DNA of 64,000 bases from Plotosus lineatus (taxonomy: Eukaryota > Chordata > Actinopteri > Siluriformes > Plotosidae), in the NCBI GenBank assembly GCA_024760905.1, contig CM045733.1:31265001-31329000 (forward strand). Reading direction: 5' to 3'. The translations under genes and the position numbers were made by a program. Shown in pieces: positions 19,398-30,360 of this stretch (position 1 is the stretch's first letter; each line of letters opens with the position of its first letter). The notes below the pieces were generated by a model. The model was not told the DNA's origin and did not search any database. It saw nothing but the letters and a program-made list of their open reading frames with translations.

Positions 19398-22300
19398 CCC
19401 ACACACACCCCCCCGAATCGCTACCTTATCGTGGTGGCGGGGTTTGCATGACTTAATGATCCTAGGAGCTACTGTATGTTGTCGGGGGCATAATTCCCCT
19501 GGGAGGGTCACCCAAGGCAAAAAGATCCTGGGTAAAGGTCCAGACGAAGTGCGATTCATAAGACCCTTATGACTGAGAGACATACAAGGAAGCAGTCTCC
19601 CTTGCCCGGACGCGGGTCTCCGAGGTTCCCCCCTGGAGCCAGGCCCTGGGGAGGGGCTCGAAGGTGAGTGCCTGGTGGTTGGGCTTCTGCCCATAGAGCC
19701 TGGCCGGGTCTAGCCTGAAAAAGAGACATGGGTCTGCCCTCCCATGGACCCACCACCCGTGGGAGGAGTTTTAGGGGTCGGGTGCAGTGTGAGTTGGGTG
19801 GCAGTCGGAGGCATGGGTTCCGATCCTCGGCTACTTACTCTGACCCTCGGGATATGGAATGTCACCTCTATGGCGGGGAAGGAGCCTGATCTGGTGCTTG
19901 AGGTGGAGAGATACCGACTAGATATAGTCGGGCTCATTCAACACATAGCTTGGGCTCTGGAACCACCCATCTCGAAAGAGGCTGGACCTTATTCTATTCT
20001 GGAGTTGCTCATGGGGAGAGGCGTCAAGCTGGTGTGGGCATTCTTGTTGACCCCCGTCTCGGGGCCCAAATGTTGGGGTTCGCCCTGGTTGACGAAAGGG
20101 TAGCTTCCCTCTGTCTTTGGGTGGGGGATTTGTGCTCCCCTTCTTGGAGTCTTTGGGGGTGGGTGTTGGAGAATGCACCCTCGGGAGACTCACTTGTTGT
20201 CTTTGGAGACTTCAACGCCCATGTGGGCAACGATAGTGTGACCTGGAAGGGTGTGATTGGTAGGTACGGCCTATCAAGTCTGAACCCGAATGGTGTTTTG
20301 TTGTTCGACTTCTGTGCTCATCACAGTTTGTCTATCACGAACACCATGTTCGAACATAAGTGTGCTCATAAGTACACTTGGCACCAGGACACCCTAGGTC
20401 GCAATTTGATAATTGACTTTGTAGTTGTGTCATTGGACTTGCGGCCATATGTTCTGGACACTCGGGTGAAGAGAGGAGCTGAGCTGCCTACCGATCACCA
20501 CCTGGTGGTGAGTTGGCTTTGGTGGTGGGGAAGGCTGCCTTCCAGACCTGCTGGGAACATTTGGCGGAGTCCCCTGTCCGAGAAGCCTTTAACTCCCACC
20601 TCTGGCAGAGATACAACCACGTCCCGGAGGAGGCGGGGGACATGTTTTGTGCCTACATTGCTGAGGCGGCAGCCCATAACTGTGGCCAGAAGGTCGTCGG
20701 TGCTTGTCGTAGTGGTAACCCTCGAACCCGGTGGCGGACACCTGAAGAAGAAGGCCTTTCAGTTTTAATTACCTGTGGGACTCCCGAGGCAGCAAACAGG
20801 TACCGGCAGGCCAAAGGTGCTGCAGCCGAAGCTGTCGCAGATGCAAAATCTCGGGCATGGGAGAAGTTCGGTGAGGGCATGGAGAGTGATTATCGGTTGG
20901 CCTCAAAAAGGTTCTGGACCACCATCCAACGGCTCAGGAGTGGGAAGCAGTTCTCCACAAACACTGTTTACAATGGAGGTGGGGAGCTGCTTACCTCAAC
21001 TGGGGATGTCGTCGAGAGGTAGAGGGAATACTTTGAGGACCTCCTCAATCCTACCAACACGCCTTCCGTGGAAGAGGAAGACCCTGGGGGTTTGGGTGGG
21101 GGTCCACCCATCACTGTAGTGGAGGTCACTGAGGTTGTCAAAAAACTCCTCAGTGGTCAAGCTCTGGGGTTGGACGAGATCCACTCGGAATATCTGAGGG
21201 CTCTGGATGCTGTAGGACTGTCTTGGTTGACATGTCTCTGCAACATTGTGTGGTCATCGGGGGCTGTACCTCTGGATTGGCAAACTGGGGTGGTGGTCCC
21301 GATTTTTAAGAGGGGGACCAGAGGGTGTGTTCCAATTATTGGGGACTCACACTCCTCAGTCTACCTGGGAAAGTCTATGCAGGAGTACTAGAGAGGAGGA
21401 TCCGACCAATAGTCGAACCTCGGATTCAGGAGGAACAATGTGGTTTTCGTCCTGGCTGTAGCACTCTTGACCAATTCTATATGCTCCACGGGATTTTGGA
21501 GGGGTCATGGGAGTTTGCCCAGTCTGTCTACATGTGTTTTGTGCATTTGGAGAAGGCTTTTGACTGTGTCCCTCGAACAATCGTGTAGGGCTTGTTCCGG
21601 GAATACGGCATTTTGGATCCGTTGCTACGGGCCATTCGGTCACTGTATCACCGGAGCCAGAGTTTGATCCGTATTGGCAACAACAGGTCGCATTCATTTC
21701 CGGTGGGAGTTGGAGTCCGCCAAGGCTGTCCTTTGTCACCGATTCTGTGCATAATTCTTATGGACAGAATTTCTAGGCACAGTCGAGGCATTGAGGGGTT
21801 CTGGTATGGTGGCCATCGGATCTCGTCTCTGCTTTTTGTGGATGATGTTGTCTTTTTGACTTGATCAAGTCAGGACCTCCAGCTCTCATTGGAGCGATTG
21901 GCAACCAAGTGCGAAGCAGCCGGGATGAGGATCAGTACCTCCATGTCTGAGGCCATGGTTCTCAGTCGGACAATGATTTAATTCACCCGCCAGGTTAGGA
22001 ATGAGGTCCTGCCCCAAGTGGAGGAGTTTAAGTATCTTGGGGTCTTGTTCACGAGTGAGGGAAGGATGGAGCGGGAGATCGACAGACAGATTGCTGCAGC
22101 CTCGGCTGTTAAGCGGAGCCTGTACTGGTCCATTGTGGTGAAGAAGGAGCTGCGCCGCAAGGCAAAACTTTCAATTTACCAGTCGATCTACATTCCAACC
22201 CTCACCTATGGTAACGAGATTTGGATAGTGACCGAAAGAACAAGATCATGGATACAAGTGGCTGAAATGAGCTTCCTTCGCCGGGTGGCAGGGTTCTCCC

Positions 22301-22676
22301 TTAGTGATAAGGTATGAAGCTCTACCATCCGTGGAGAACACAGAGTAGATCCGCTGCTCCTCTGCATTGAGAGGGGCCAGTTGAGGTGGTTCACGCATCT
22401 GGTCAGAATGGTTCCCCGACACCTCCCTGGTGTGGTGTTTCGGGCATGTCCAACCGGGAAGAGACCCCCCTCGGGTCGACCTAGAACACGCTGGAGGGAC
22501 TATGTCTCTCGGCTTGTCTGGGACTGCCTCGGTGTCCTCCCGGGAGAGTTGGAGGAAGTGACTGGGGAGAAGGACGTCTGGACCTCTTTGCTTAGGTTCC
22601 TGCCCCGTGACCCGACCCTGGACTTAGCGGAAGATGATGATGCTGATGATGCTGATGCTGATGATGATGATGATGA
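19398..22676 (+). mobile_element. Rex3 LINE (RTE clade), near full length
   Basis: A 3.3-kb element beginning near 'cgaatcgctaccttatcgtg' and ending in 'cttagcggaagatgatgatg' followed by a (GATGAT)n-like tail. Two conserved coding blocks, 'tggcaaactggggtggtggt' (21279) and 'caaggctgtcctttgtcacc' (21720), correspond to the sites of the classical Rex3 PCR primers as I remember them. TTTTAACC occurs at 19390-19397 and 22677-22684 as a possible 8-base target duplication. The single ORF is broken many times. Confidence 0.85.
19830..22640 (+). pseudogene. Rex3 endonuclease-reverse transcriptase ORF, broken
   Basis: Reading blocks in order: the leader to LTLGIWNVTSMAGKEPDLV (19744-20103, the start of the APE fold); 19950-20768 with [18 protein letters not shown]-like [10 protein letters not shown] and TDHHLVVSW (APE catalytic motifs); 20513-21022 linker; 21068-21391 with VKKLLSGQALGLDEIHSEYL; 21325-21588 with QCGFRPGCSTLDQ and FVHLEKAFDCVPR; 21592-21864 with GVRQGCPLSPIL and the catalytic box LLFVDDVV; 22018-22317 with VEEFKYLGVLFTSEG; 22381-22704 with the Arg-rich RPRTRWRDYVSRL terminus. 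A TGA follows the FVDD box at 21862 and frame changes separate the blocks. The enzyme would nick target DNA and copy the element RNA into it. Confidence 0.83.
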
Positions 22677-22875
22677 TTTTAACCACAACACTGAGGCAGG
22701 TTAGGTAATCCACACTTTGAACCAGCTAATAGCTTTGAGACTTTGTGGAGCTAACGGCATCTGGTCTGGCCTTTTCAGTATACAGTACTTGTTAAAACAG
22801 AAAAGTAAACAGTGCACCATAAAATGTTTTCAGAAAGCACAACAAACATAATTTTAAAAGTTTTCATTGTTCACA

Positions 22876-23348
22876 TTAACATATTTTAACCATGGTATGG
22901 AGGCAGGTCAGGTAAAAAAAAATCGCGTGATGTTGGTAGTTTATGTATAAGTCCACATTTCCTTTTCTTCTGTATGACATTCCTTGCTCACGAAGGTTCA
23001 GCGCACGGACATGTTGGCTTTTTTCACCAGAGTCAAAGGTCATTGTGACGTAACATCGTTGACAGTCGTATCGCCAATTGCAGAATGTCAGTATATTTTC
23101 CACAAGCAATTCGTGTTCTTTACAACAATAGCACTCCTGGTCGTTTTTTGACGCACGCATTTTCCACAAGAGCACCAAATATTTGCTGGTTGTTTGCTAC
23201 GATTTTCCCATGTAAGAGTTTCTGCCGACTCTCCAATATCGTCCTCTGAGTCATCACTTTCCTGCTCCGATTTCACTAAATGTGGATAGTCTTTCTGCAG
23301 TTCATATAAATAACCTTCTAATACTTCTACGACATTGTCTTCGTCCAT
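22876..23348 (-). pseudogene. Cys-rich ORF resembling the P2X7 ballast domain, frameshifted
   Basis: The start ATG at 23348 has a strong context (accATGg). The first 70 residues include an acidic stretch (SEQESDDSEDDIGES) and then NIWCSCGKC. A one-base frameshift near 23160 is needed to continue into NDQECYCCKEHELL and CNWRYDCQRC. W-C-x-C-G-x-C followed by C-x-C-C-(K/R) is the zinc-binding pattern of the P2X7 intracellular ballast domain, also found in many stand-alone fish ORFs. No channel domain or transmembrane segment is present. No introns are visible. It could be part of an unrecognised transposon. Assignment is tentative. Confidence 0.4.
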
Positions 23349-23880
23349 GGTTAAAAAAACAAAAAAACTACTATAATGTCTGTTTTTTCCAATTTTCTGT
23401 GAGCTTGTGTTGTTTGTCAGGTATATAGGCTTATGTTTACATTGCAATCTCTCAGTTCCGATGGAGGCTTTGTCAACGATGTGACGTCACAGGAAATGCG
23501 ACACTGCAAAACTCCTGTGCTATGAAACTTGGCGTTAGTTGTTAGCTGGTTTGTGAGAGAATATAATAAACTCCTTATAGGTGTATTGTCACTAGCTATA
23601 CACAATAAATCAAATTAGGTATATGAGCGTTTTCACTACAGCTCCATGTCATCTGCTCAGCCACACTTTGTCCTGTTAGTACCCCAGAAAAAAGCTAAAG
23701 CTAATACTAACCAGCTCTGTGCATGATACACCGTGAACAACTATGTTAATAGCTTAGTTCTGCTGACGGCATCTGTTCTGAAACAAAAACAGAGTATGTG
23801 ACATTCCATATGAAATCAACACATTTTCAGGTTAGTGCCCCACCTGACCCCCTCAGATTTTTTATGATTTTTTTTACACT

Positions 23881-24065
23881 CTTAAAGCATATCATATTTG
23901 ACCAAAAATAATAATAATAATAATAATAATAAAAATTAAAAAATCAAGGCTTAATTGTAAATAATCCAAAAATATGCTTCACGTGTATATTTTTGTATTA
24001 TTTACATTAAGACTTGATTTTATTTTATTTTATTTTATTTTTTGTCATATGTGATATGCTTGAAG
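23881..24065. repeat. large imperfect palindrome (hairpin)
   Basis: Left arm from 'aagcatatcatatttgacc' to 'ggcttaattgtaaataat' (to about 23965) is the inverse of the right arm from 'attatttacattaagacttg' to 'gtcatatgtgatatgctt' (23997-24063). Arms of roughly 70-85 bases differ mainly in an (AAT)n versus (TTTTA)n filler. The centre contains 'cttcacgtgtat'. Confidence 0.75.
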
Positions 24066-24079
24066 AATTAAAAGTAAGT

Positions 24080-25500
24080 TTGTGTGTTCTAGAAGTGTTG
24101 AAAAAAATAATTACATTTTAAAACAATTAATTGGACAGTGTGTTGGGCAGTTAAATACAGTTTAAAATGATTGAAATGATGCAGAGTGGATTGGAGTGGC
24201 GATTTTAATGATTATTGGTGTGGCACTTTCACTGATTGTTACATGAGGGTATGTACTGTCTGTGTTTTGTTCAGAAGATGAGATTTGAGCCATTTTTACT
24301 TGTACATATCATGGGCTGTCAAGTGGCAGAATACAGTTGTTAAGATGCTTACCCACTACTGCAAAGGAGTCCAGAAACTGCTGTCTCAGTGTCAATCAGT
24401 GTACATTGGCCTACTGTTTTTACATTTACTTTCAGTCTTTTGTTTCCTCTGAATTCTGTGGTTTTCTTTGAACGGCATGCCAGGTTTATTTGTTTGATTA
24501 ACTGAATGGTTGTGTACGTCTTTGTATGTATGATGCTCTGCAATAAAATGTGCTTATATCAAGAATGTATTCCTGCCACATGCATCAGTGTGATATTTGT
24601 AGACAACAACTGACACAGACTATGACATACAATGTACTAGGAGCAAATTTGAGTGTTAATCCCTTCTTTTTTACTTTGTTATGACTAACACAAGATTTTG
24701 ACAGAACCGTAACAGAATTAAATAACAATACAGTATTTCCTATGGATAATAAATATTCAAGATGAGCATGTTTTTACACAGACTCTGGAAACACCCTAAA
24801 CCTCCAAAGTTTCCCCTTTTTCTTCACTGTAGTTTTGAATACAATCATTTTTGAAACCCTGGCAATTTCCCTGCCATGTTTTGGCAATAATAAATTATAC
24901 TTTAACAAAATGCAATTCGTTCCAGTTCTAGGTGCTTTAGTGAAAGGGTAGCTTTTCTTAGATCACCTTTAGCTTTGCTTACAGCATTTATTCATCTTGG
25001 CATTCTTTCAATGAACTTATGCAATGCCACAACTTATTTAAGTCCAGAGTGGCATTCATTTTTTTACTGAGATCTTGTTTTGAATATGGGACAGTTGAAC
25101 CATTTCTTAATGTCTTCTCCAGCACATGCAAACACTTTCACTGGCGTATATGGTTAGGACTCTGTGCTCTGTGGTGCCAATTGAGGTGTGAAAATGATTC
25201 CTTGTGCTCCCTGAACCACTCCATCACTATTTGAGCTGGAATTTATTTTCATGCCATCAGGTAAGCACGAGTCCATTAATGGATCATTCTGGTCATTCAA
25301 TATATTTAGAACATCAGCTGACTTCATTTAATTGCCAAATAACGTTACTGACCCTTGAGCTGACCAACTGAAACAACCCTGAATAACAACACTGCCTTCA
25401 GAAGTGTGCACAATAGCCATGATGCGTGATGGGGACATCACTTCAAGTGCATTCCTCCTTAACCTGACACACCTATCACTGTGGAATATAATAAATCTGT
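24080..25500 (+). other. intron sequence, mostly unassigned
   Basis: AT-rich, with no convincing gene. The block 24960-25100 (cttggcattctttcaatgaa) weakly recalls the reverse of a fish Tc1 transposase C-terminal region, but it is too decayed to assign. Confidence 0.4.
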
Positions 25501-25513
25501 ACCTATTAGGGTC

Positions 25514-25800
25514 AGTGGTGCCTCGGTGGTAAGGTGCGAGTAAGGCGCTAGATTACCAATCGCAGTTGGTTCAAGTGTCCACTGTCAGCATTTGTTACTA
25601 CTGTCCACCAAGTGCAGCTACAGTAACTGGGTTATCAAAAGCCAGCCATGACCCTCACCGTCAGTGATGCATGTAAAAGAACCATTGCTGTCTTTCATCA
25701 AGATAGGCTGCATAGCCACCTGCGTGTTTCTGCCCTGCGATGGCCTGGCAACATGACCCTAACTAGGATTAAGCAGTTCAGAAAATGGATGAATGTAGTC
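25514..25800 (+). mobile_element. SINE family S2
   Basis: Head with 'ggtgcctcggtggtaaggtg', box B 'agttggttcaagtgtcc', body 'atgtaaaagaaccattgctg' as in S1, then the alternative tail 'ctgcgatggcctggcaac' and 'aggattaagcagttcagaaa'. Confidence 0.75.
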
Positions 25801-26223
25801 GACAGACTACATGATATTTTTCCATTGCTCCAGACTCTTTACTCTCTTGGGCAAACTAATGACTATTAATCCTATTATTCTCACTAACAGGCTTATAGCC
25901 ACATCACCGTTTGGTTCGTTCTGGGAGTTCATGTCATATTCTATGAGCTAAAATGTTTTTAGTTTCTTGATTGAATATAGCTGAGCATTTCCTCCAGGAA
26001 CTCTCGTTTCCTTACACAGTCCAAAGGCAATCACATTAGGCTCAATGGCTGTTACAAATTAATCCTAGATGTGAGTGTCAATAGTTGTGTGTATTGCCCT
26101 GAAATGGTCTGGTGAAACAGTGAGTACAAAATTCCAGGTGGTGACTTTATTTTAGCAGGCCAGTGAAAAATTTTGCAGTTCTCTCTCGGTTATTGTTTCT
26201 CCAGCATTTTTTTTCTTCAGAAG

Positions 26224-26224
<1 letters not shown>

Positions 26225-26286
<62 letters not shown>

Positions 26287-26307
26287 CTCTCTCTGTCTCT
26301 GTGTGGA

Positions 26308-26346
<39 letters not shown>
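26225..26346 (+). repeat. (CT)n followed by (TG)n
   Basis: CT run at 26225-26295 with minor interruptions and TG run at 26311-26346. Confidence 0.97.
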
Positions 26347-26348
<2 letters not shown>

Positions 26349-26546
26349 CCTATTACATGTTTGTGCCCCGTGCTTCGCTGTTTACTGATTGGATCCAGAA
26401 ACACAGTGATGCACTTTAACAGGACACTGAGACATATAAATTAGAAATAAGTATCTCTAAAAGTGCAATGTCCTCAATGAACACCCATTGCCACCCTGAT
26501 GAGACCTTGTAAGTAAACTTGTAAACCTAATAATATGAAGCTCATT

Positions 26547-26637
26547 TTTTTTTGTTCATTTTTTTTTGTTTTGTTTTTGTTTTGCCTGGTTGCTTGCTTT
26601 TTTTATCAATCTGTTTGTTTGTTTGTTTGTTTGTTTT
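26547..26637 (+). repeat. T-rich stretch with (TTTG)n
   Basis: T-rich sequence from 26547, ending in a TTTG run at 26610-26636. Confidence 0.85.
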
Positions 26638-26841
26638 GACAGTGCTGTCAAAATTACCAGAAATCATGATAGTCAAAAGCTGTTTTGGCCTAATTTCTGG
26701 AGAAAACATTTGGCTTTTAAGTGATTTTACCTTATGGTTATGAGGGAAAGCTTGAAATGTACAGATAGAGAAGCCGAGAATAAAGCCAAGTTTCCAATGA
26801 GGTAGTGAATGTGACAGTGCTATCTGCTTGATCATCGCATA

Positions 26842-26954
26842 CTTCTTCTTTTCCTTTCGGCTGTTGCCTTCAGGGTTCACCACAGCAAATGACCTCCATC
26901 TCTCCCTATCCTCTGCATCTTCTACTCTTACTCCAACGACCTTCATGTCCGCCT
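26842..26954 (-). mobile_element. RTE-like LINE, extremely 5'-truncated (113 bases)
   Basis: Only the last 113 bases of the LINE family of 488-3604 remain (ttcttcttttcctttcggct at the left end). The 11-base repeats tcatcgcatac at 26831-26841 and 26955-26965 are its target duplication. Confidence 0.85.
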
Positions 26955-26965
26955 TCATCGCATAC

Positions 26966-27543
26966 ATTTCCCAAAATGTTCATTTCTTACACTGGTTCGT
27001 GCCCTCGGGGTCACAGGGCATTTTGTCCATGACAGTCAATCTGAGTTTATTGGCTCTTCCTGTCTCACTAAAGACTTGGGCAACAGTAAGATGCAGAACG
27101 TACCAGCAGACAGCTCATGTTATGAGAATTAGAAGCTAGAAACTGTCACCCTTGACTTCTTTCAATGAGTTCTGCTCAAGCCTATCTTTTAAAACAGATA
27201 TTTAACAAAAAGGTTAGTTAATCTACCGCAGCCCCTCTTAATCAATGTAGACTTTCTATAACCCACAAATTTCATTTTTCACCAATCAAAATTTAGAATA
27301 TCCCAAAAGAGGTATTAGGCAGGAAAGAGCCAAATTACCCATTTGTTTTTGTAATGTTGGCTGATAGCTTATTCACTACAGAACAGGTGAAATATGTCAC
27401 CAAAGTTAATCTGGAGATATTGATGCTACATAGTGTTAAAGAGCATAAAGTGGCATCATGGATCTGTAGTAGATATGTTTGGCTGATCTGGGCTTTGCAC
27501 AAATGAATAAATAAATCTCATCAAATTACAGAAATATAATAAT

Positions 27544-27602
<59 letters not shown>

Positions 27603-27958
27603 CCTCTTCATGTTTTACTTTTCACAGTTTTCTATGCTTCATTTTACATTAATAGTATTATTTTGGTTTTCCTCAAACAGTGTAAAAAATCTCTTTCAGT
27701 GACAATTATGTTGTCCATTCACTTGTCCTTCCACTGTCTATTTTGACGTGTCGATCACATTCAGAGTAGTCTGGCTACAGACTAGATTTATAAGCACTGG
27801 ACTGAATTTAAATAGGATGTAATTGACTCTGTACTTTCCATTCTGGTCTCATACTGTATGCTTGTTTATTGGGTTGCAGCTGTTTCTGTCTAAATTGTCA
27901 AATAATAATTAAAAAAAAAAATCTCACCAGGGTTTCCTTTTTTCCCCCTGCTTTCCAG
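26966..27958 (+). other. end of 23.8-kb intron
   Basis: No gene. It holds a (CA)27 run at 27547-27600. The last 30 bases before the exon are pyrimidine-rich (ctttccag acceptor). Confidence 0.7.
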
Positions 27959-28024
27959 GACTATTTAATGACGCACATGTATGGAAATGCAGCAAGGGAT
28001 GACTTGTGGAACAAGTTCTCAGAG
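27959..28024 (+). CDS. trhde: TRHDE-like exon (catalytic-domain helix 2)
   Basis: Twenty-two codons, phase 0 at both ends, between CTTTCCAG and GTAGGA. It encodes DYLMTHMYGNAARDDLWNKF followed by SE. M1 aminopeptidases have here 'YL..H.Y.NA...DLW..L' just after the helix encoded by the preceding exon; GNAAR.DLWN is the TRHDE form. The acceptor has a good C/T-rich tract, in contrast with that of the exon at 4049. No frame breaks. The next exon (37762) begins with AMKSEG, giving the usual 'SEAM/SEAL' junction. Confidence 0.92.
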
Positions 28025-28276
28025 GTAGGATTCCAATCATACAGCAATATTACCTGTCAAATAAAAAAATCTTATTCAGACCTTGATGTGATGACATGAA
28101 GCTAAGAGAGATGAGAGAAGGAAATAAGAAGGGTGAGGAATGCAAATAAATGGGCATCAGCAGATTTATTTTTGTGGTTGTTATTCAGTCTCCTCCGGAG
28201 GTACAAAAGTGTTCCTTCAAACAAGCAGTGTTTGAGGTCAGCACTCACTGTGTATCTGTGCTATCTTCAGACCCCA
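28025..28276 (+). other. start of 9.7-kb intron
   Basis: Donor GTAGGA followed by unassigned sequence up to a CA tract. Confidence 0.6.
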
Positions 28277-28409
<133 letters not shown>

Positions 28410-28419
28410 CACTCACTCA

Positions 28420-28740
28420 TTCATTTGCTGAACCATTTAACAGGGTTTTAGGGTTTTTCCTACAACCAGTGTTGTAGGGAGTAGGCGAAGGAGGAGTGCA
28501 CTCCGAACTGCTCACCAGACTATTGCATGGCCAAAACACACAGCCATTCACAATGACATCCACACCTACCATCAATTTGAACCAACCATTTAGTCAAATA
28601 TGTGTATGTATTTTGAACTGTGCGAGGAAGGCGTGGTACTGGGAGGAAACCCTCACAAGCACAAGGAGAACAAACTCTCTCCAAACAAAAATGCCTGATC
28701 CCAGGACTCAAACCCAAGACCTTCTTGCTGTAAGGGGGAA
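28420..28740 (-). mobile_element. SINE family S3
   Basis: Minus strand: box B-like 'gggtttgagtcctgggatc', 'ttgtgcttgtgagggtttcc' and the end 'aaatggttcagcaaatgaat'. The body has drifted strongly. Confidence 0.6.
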
Positions 28741-28837
28741 AATGCTATCCTTTATTTCATCCCACCCAGTGTTACATCACAGCAGAAAAAAACACTTTTG
28801 TAAATAATTGGTAAAATCTTAAAAATGTTGTGTAAAT

Positions 28838-29165
28838 TGGGGAAGCATGGTGGCATAGTGATTGCAACATGAAGGTCATGGGTTTGAGTTTCGGGCTTAG
28901 GAGATTATGTATGGAGTTTTGCATGCTCTTCCTGTGCTTGCATGGGTTAACTCCAGATATTCCGGTAACTTTTCATATTCCAAAGGCATTAGGCTAAATG
29001 GCTGTTACAAATTGCCTCTAAGTGAAAATGGGGATGGTTATGTGCATGTGTCGGCCCTGTGATGGCCTGGTAAGCTGTTCAGGGTGTGCACTACTTTCAC
29101 CCAGTGTAAGTTAAGATAAGCTCGAGCCTTCCTACAATTGTATTGGGCTTAAATGGTTTGGCAAA
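28838..29165 (+). mobile_element. SINE family S3
   Basis: Head 'gcatggtggcatagtgattg' with box B 'tgggtttgagtttcggg', body 'ggagttttgcatgctcttcc', 'ggctaaatggctgttacaa' and the degenerate tail 'gatggcctggtaagctgttc'. Confidence 0.7.
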
Positions 29166-29186
29166 TGATTGAGTGATTTGAGTGAG

Positions 29187-29425
29187 AGAAATTTCCTTTC
29201 GGCTTTTTCCCTTTATCAGGGGTCGCCACAGTGAATGATTCGCACGTTTGATTTGGAATAGGTTTTTATGTCGGATGCCCTTTGTGACCAACTGTGCATG
29301 TTACCAGACTGTGGGAGGAATACCCGGGGGAAACGCATGCAAGAAAACCCCCACGTAGAAATGTCCTAGCTGTTTATCGAATGAAGAATCCTCTTGCTGT
29401 GAGGCGAATGTGCTCATCACTATGC
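29187..29425 (-). mobile_element. mosaic SINE: S3-like head and S1 tail
   Basis: On the minus strand an S3-type head and body (29310-29425; 'gaggattcttcattcgat', 'cccccgggtattcctccca') is followed by the S1/LINE tail (29292-29187; 'gggcatccgacataaaaacc', 'cactgtggcgacccctgata'). The joint lies near 29295-29310. It may be a true chimaera or two adjacent truncated insertions. Confidence 0.5.
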
Positions 29426-29429
29426 CTGG

Positions 29430-30107
29430 ATAAAGGCTGGATAAAGCAGTTCAGAAAATGAAATGAATGTTTAATAGGAGCTTAGTCTAAGTTCATGGTG
29501 ACAATCCTTTTAATCCTTTTCCAATGACATTCTTCACAGTGAACAACAAATTGCTGAAAAATAGCAATAATTAATCTTTTTTCTCACTTTCTCCTTTTTG
29601 TGATAAGCACTATTCAGGTGAGACTAGATCTATTTAGGGAGGTGGTGTAATGTAGTTCTTACAAGAGTTTCTCAGTGATTTTAGTGGTATCTGAATACAT
29701 CAAACATCTGTTGGCATGCTACTGTGTCAGACATCCTGGTAACATTTATGTTTTGAAAATGAATCGTAGACGTCATCTCAGGCTGTATTTATCATGTAAA
29801 AACATGTCTATAAATATCCAGTCATGCCCTGAATTAAACGATTCGCCTCATTTTTTTCAGGAAATTTGTTTCTTTTACTATAACCTTCCAAAAATCACCA
29901 AAATAAAAGAGAAATAGATTTTCTTTGGTTTGTATCACTTGTATTATCTCTGCAACACCATAGAAAGTTACAGTGAAGTAGCTAATTATTACTGCTACAC
30001 AATAGACTGCCTGATAAGGATTCGAACAAAACTTCTATTTTTATAAAATCAGGCAATGTATAGGGTCTGAACCACATATTCTGTTATGTTTAATGCATTC
30101 CCTGCAT
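29430..30107 (+). other. intron sequence, nothing recognised
   Basis: AT-rich. The beginning (29440-29470) carries a fragment 'aaagcagttcagaaaatgaa' of the S2/S3 tail. A short open frame at 29675-29917 shows no known motif. Confidence 0.5.
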
Positions 30108-30360
30108 CTTTTTTTTTCGTTTGGCTGTTCCCCTTTTTTCTCAGGGATCGCCACAGCGAATCATCACATGTTTGATTTGGCATAGGTTTTTACGTCGGAT
30201 ACCCTTTCTGACCCAGCCCTTTTAAGCAAGGGGCAGGAACACGCTGACGGCTATGCAGCCTACTCTTTGCGAAAGTCAGTAATGTTTTTTTTACTTGCCT
30301 CTCACCATAGACAGTGAGAGACATGCCCGGCCTTTGACAACCCAATTAGCTGCACTTCCT
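30108..30360 (-). mobile_element. SINE family S1, head truncated
   Basis: Minus-strand copy with the S1 body (actgtctatggtgagaggca), 'cgtcagcgtgttcctgcccc', the LINE-leader segment (gaaagggtatccgacgtaaa) and the LINE 3' end (gctgtggcgatccctgagaa). It stops before the tRNA-like head. Confidence 0.75.

Noticed and set aside
24900..25250. Possible second Tc1-type transposase (reverse of a C-terminal region)
   Set aside because: Only one short block (ttggcattctttcaatgaa) looks similar; there are no catalytic motifs or terminal repeats.
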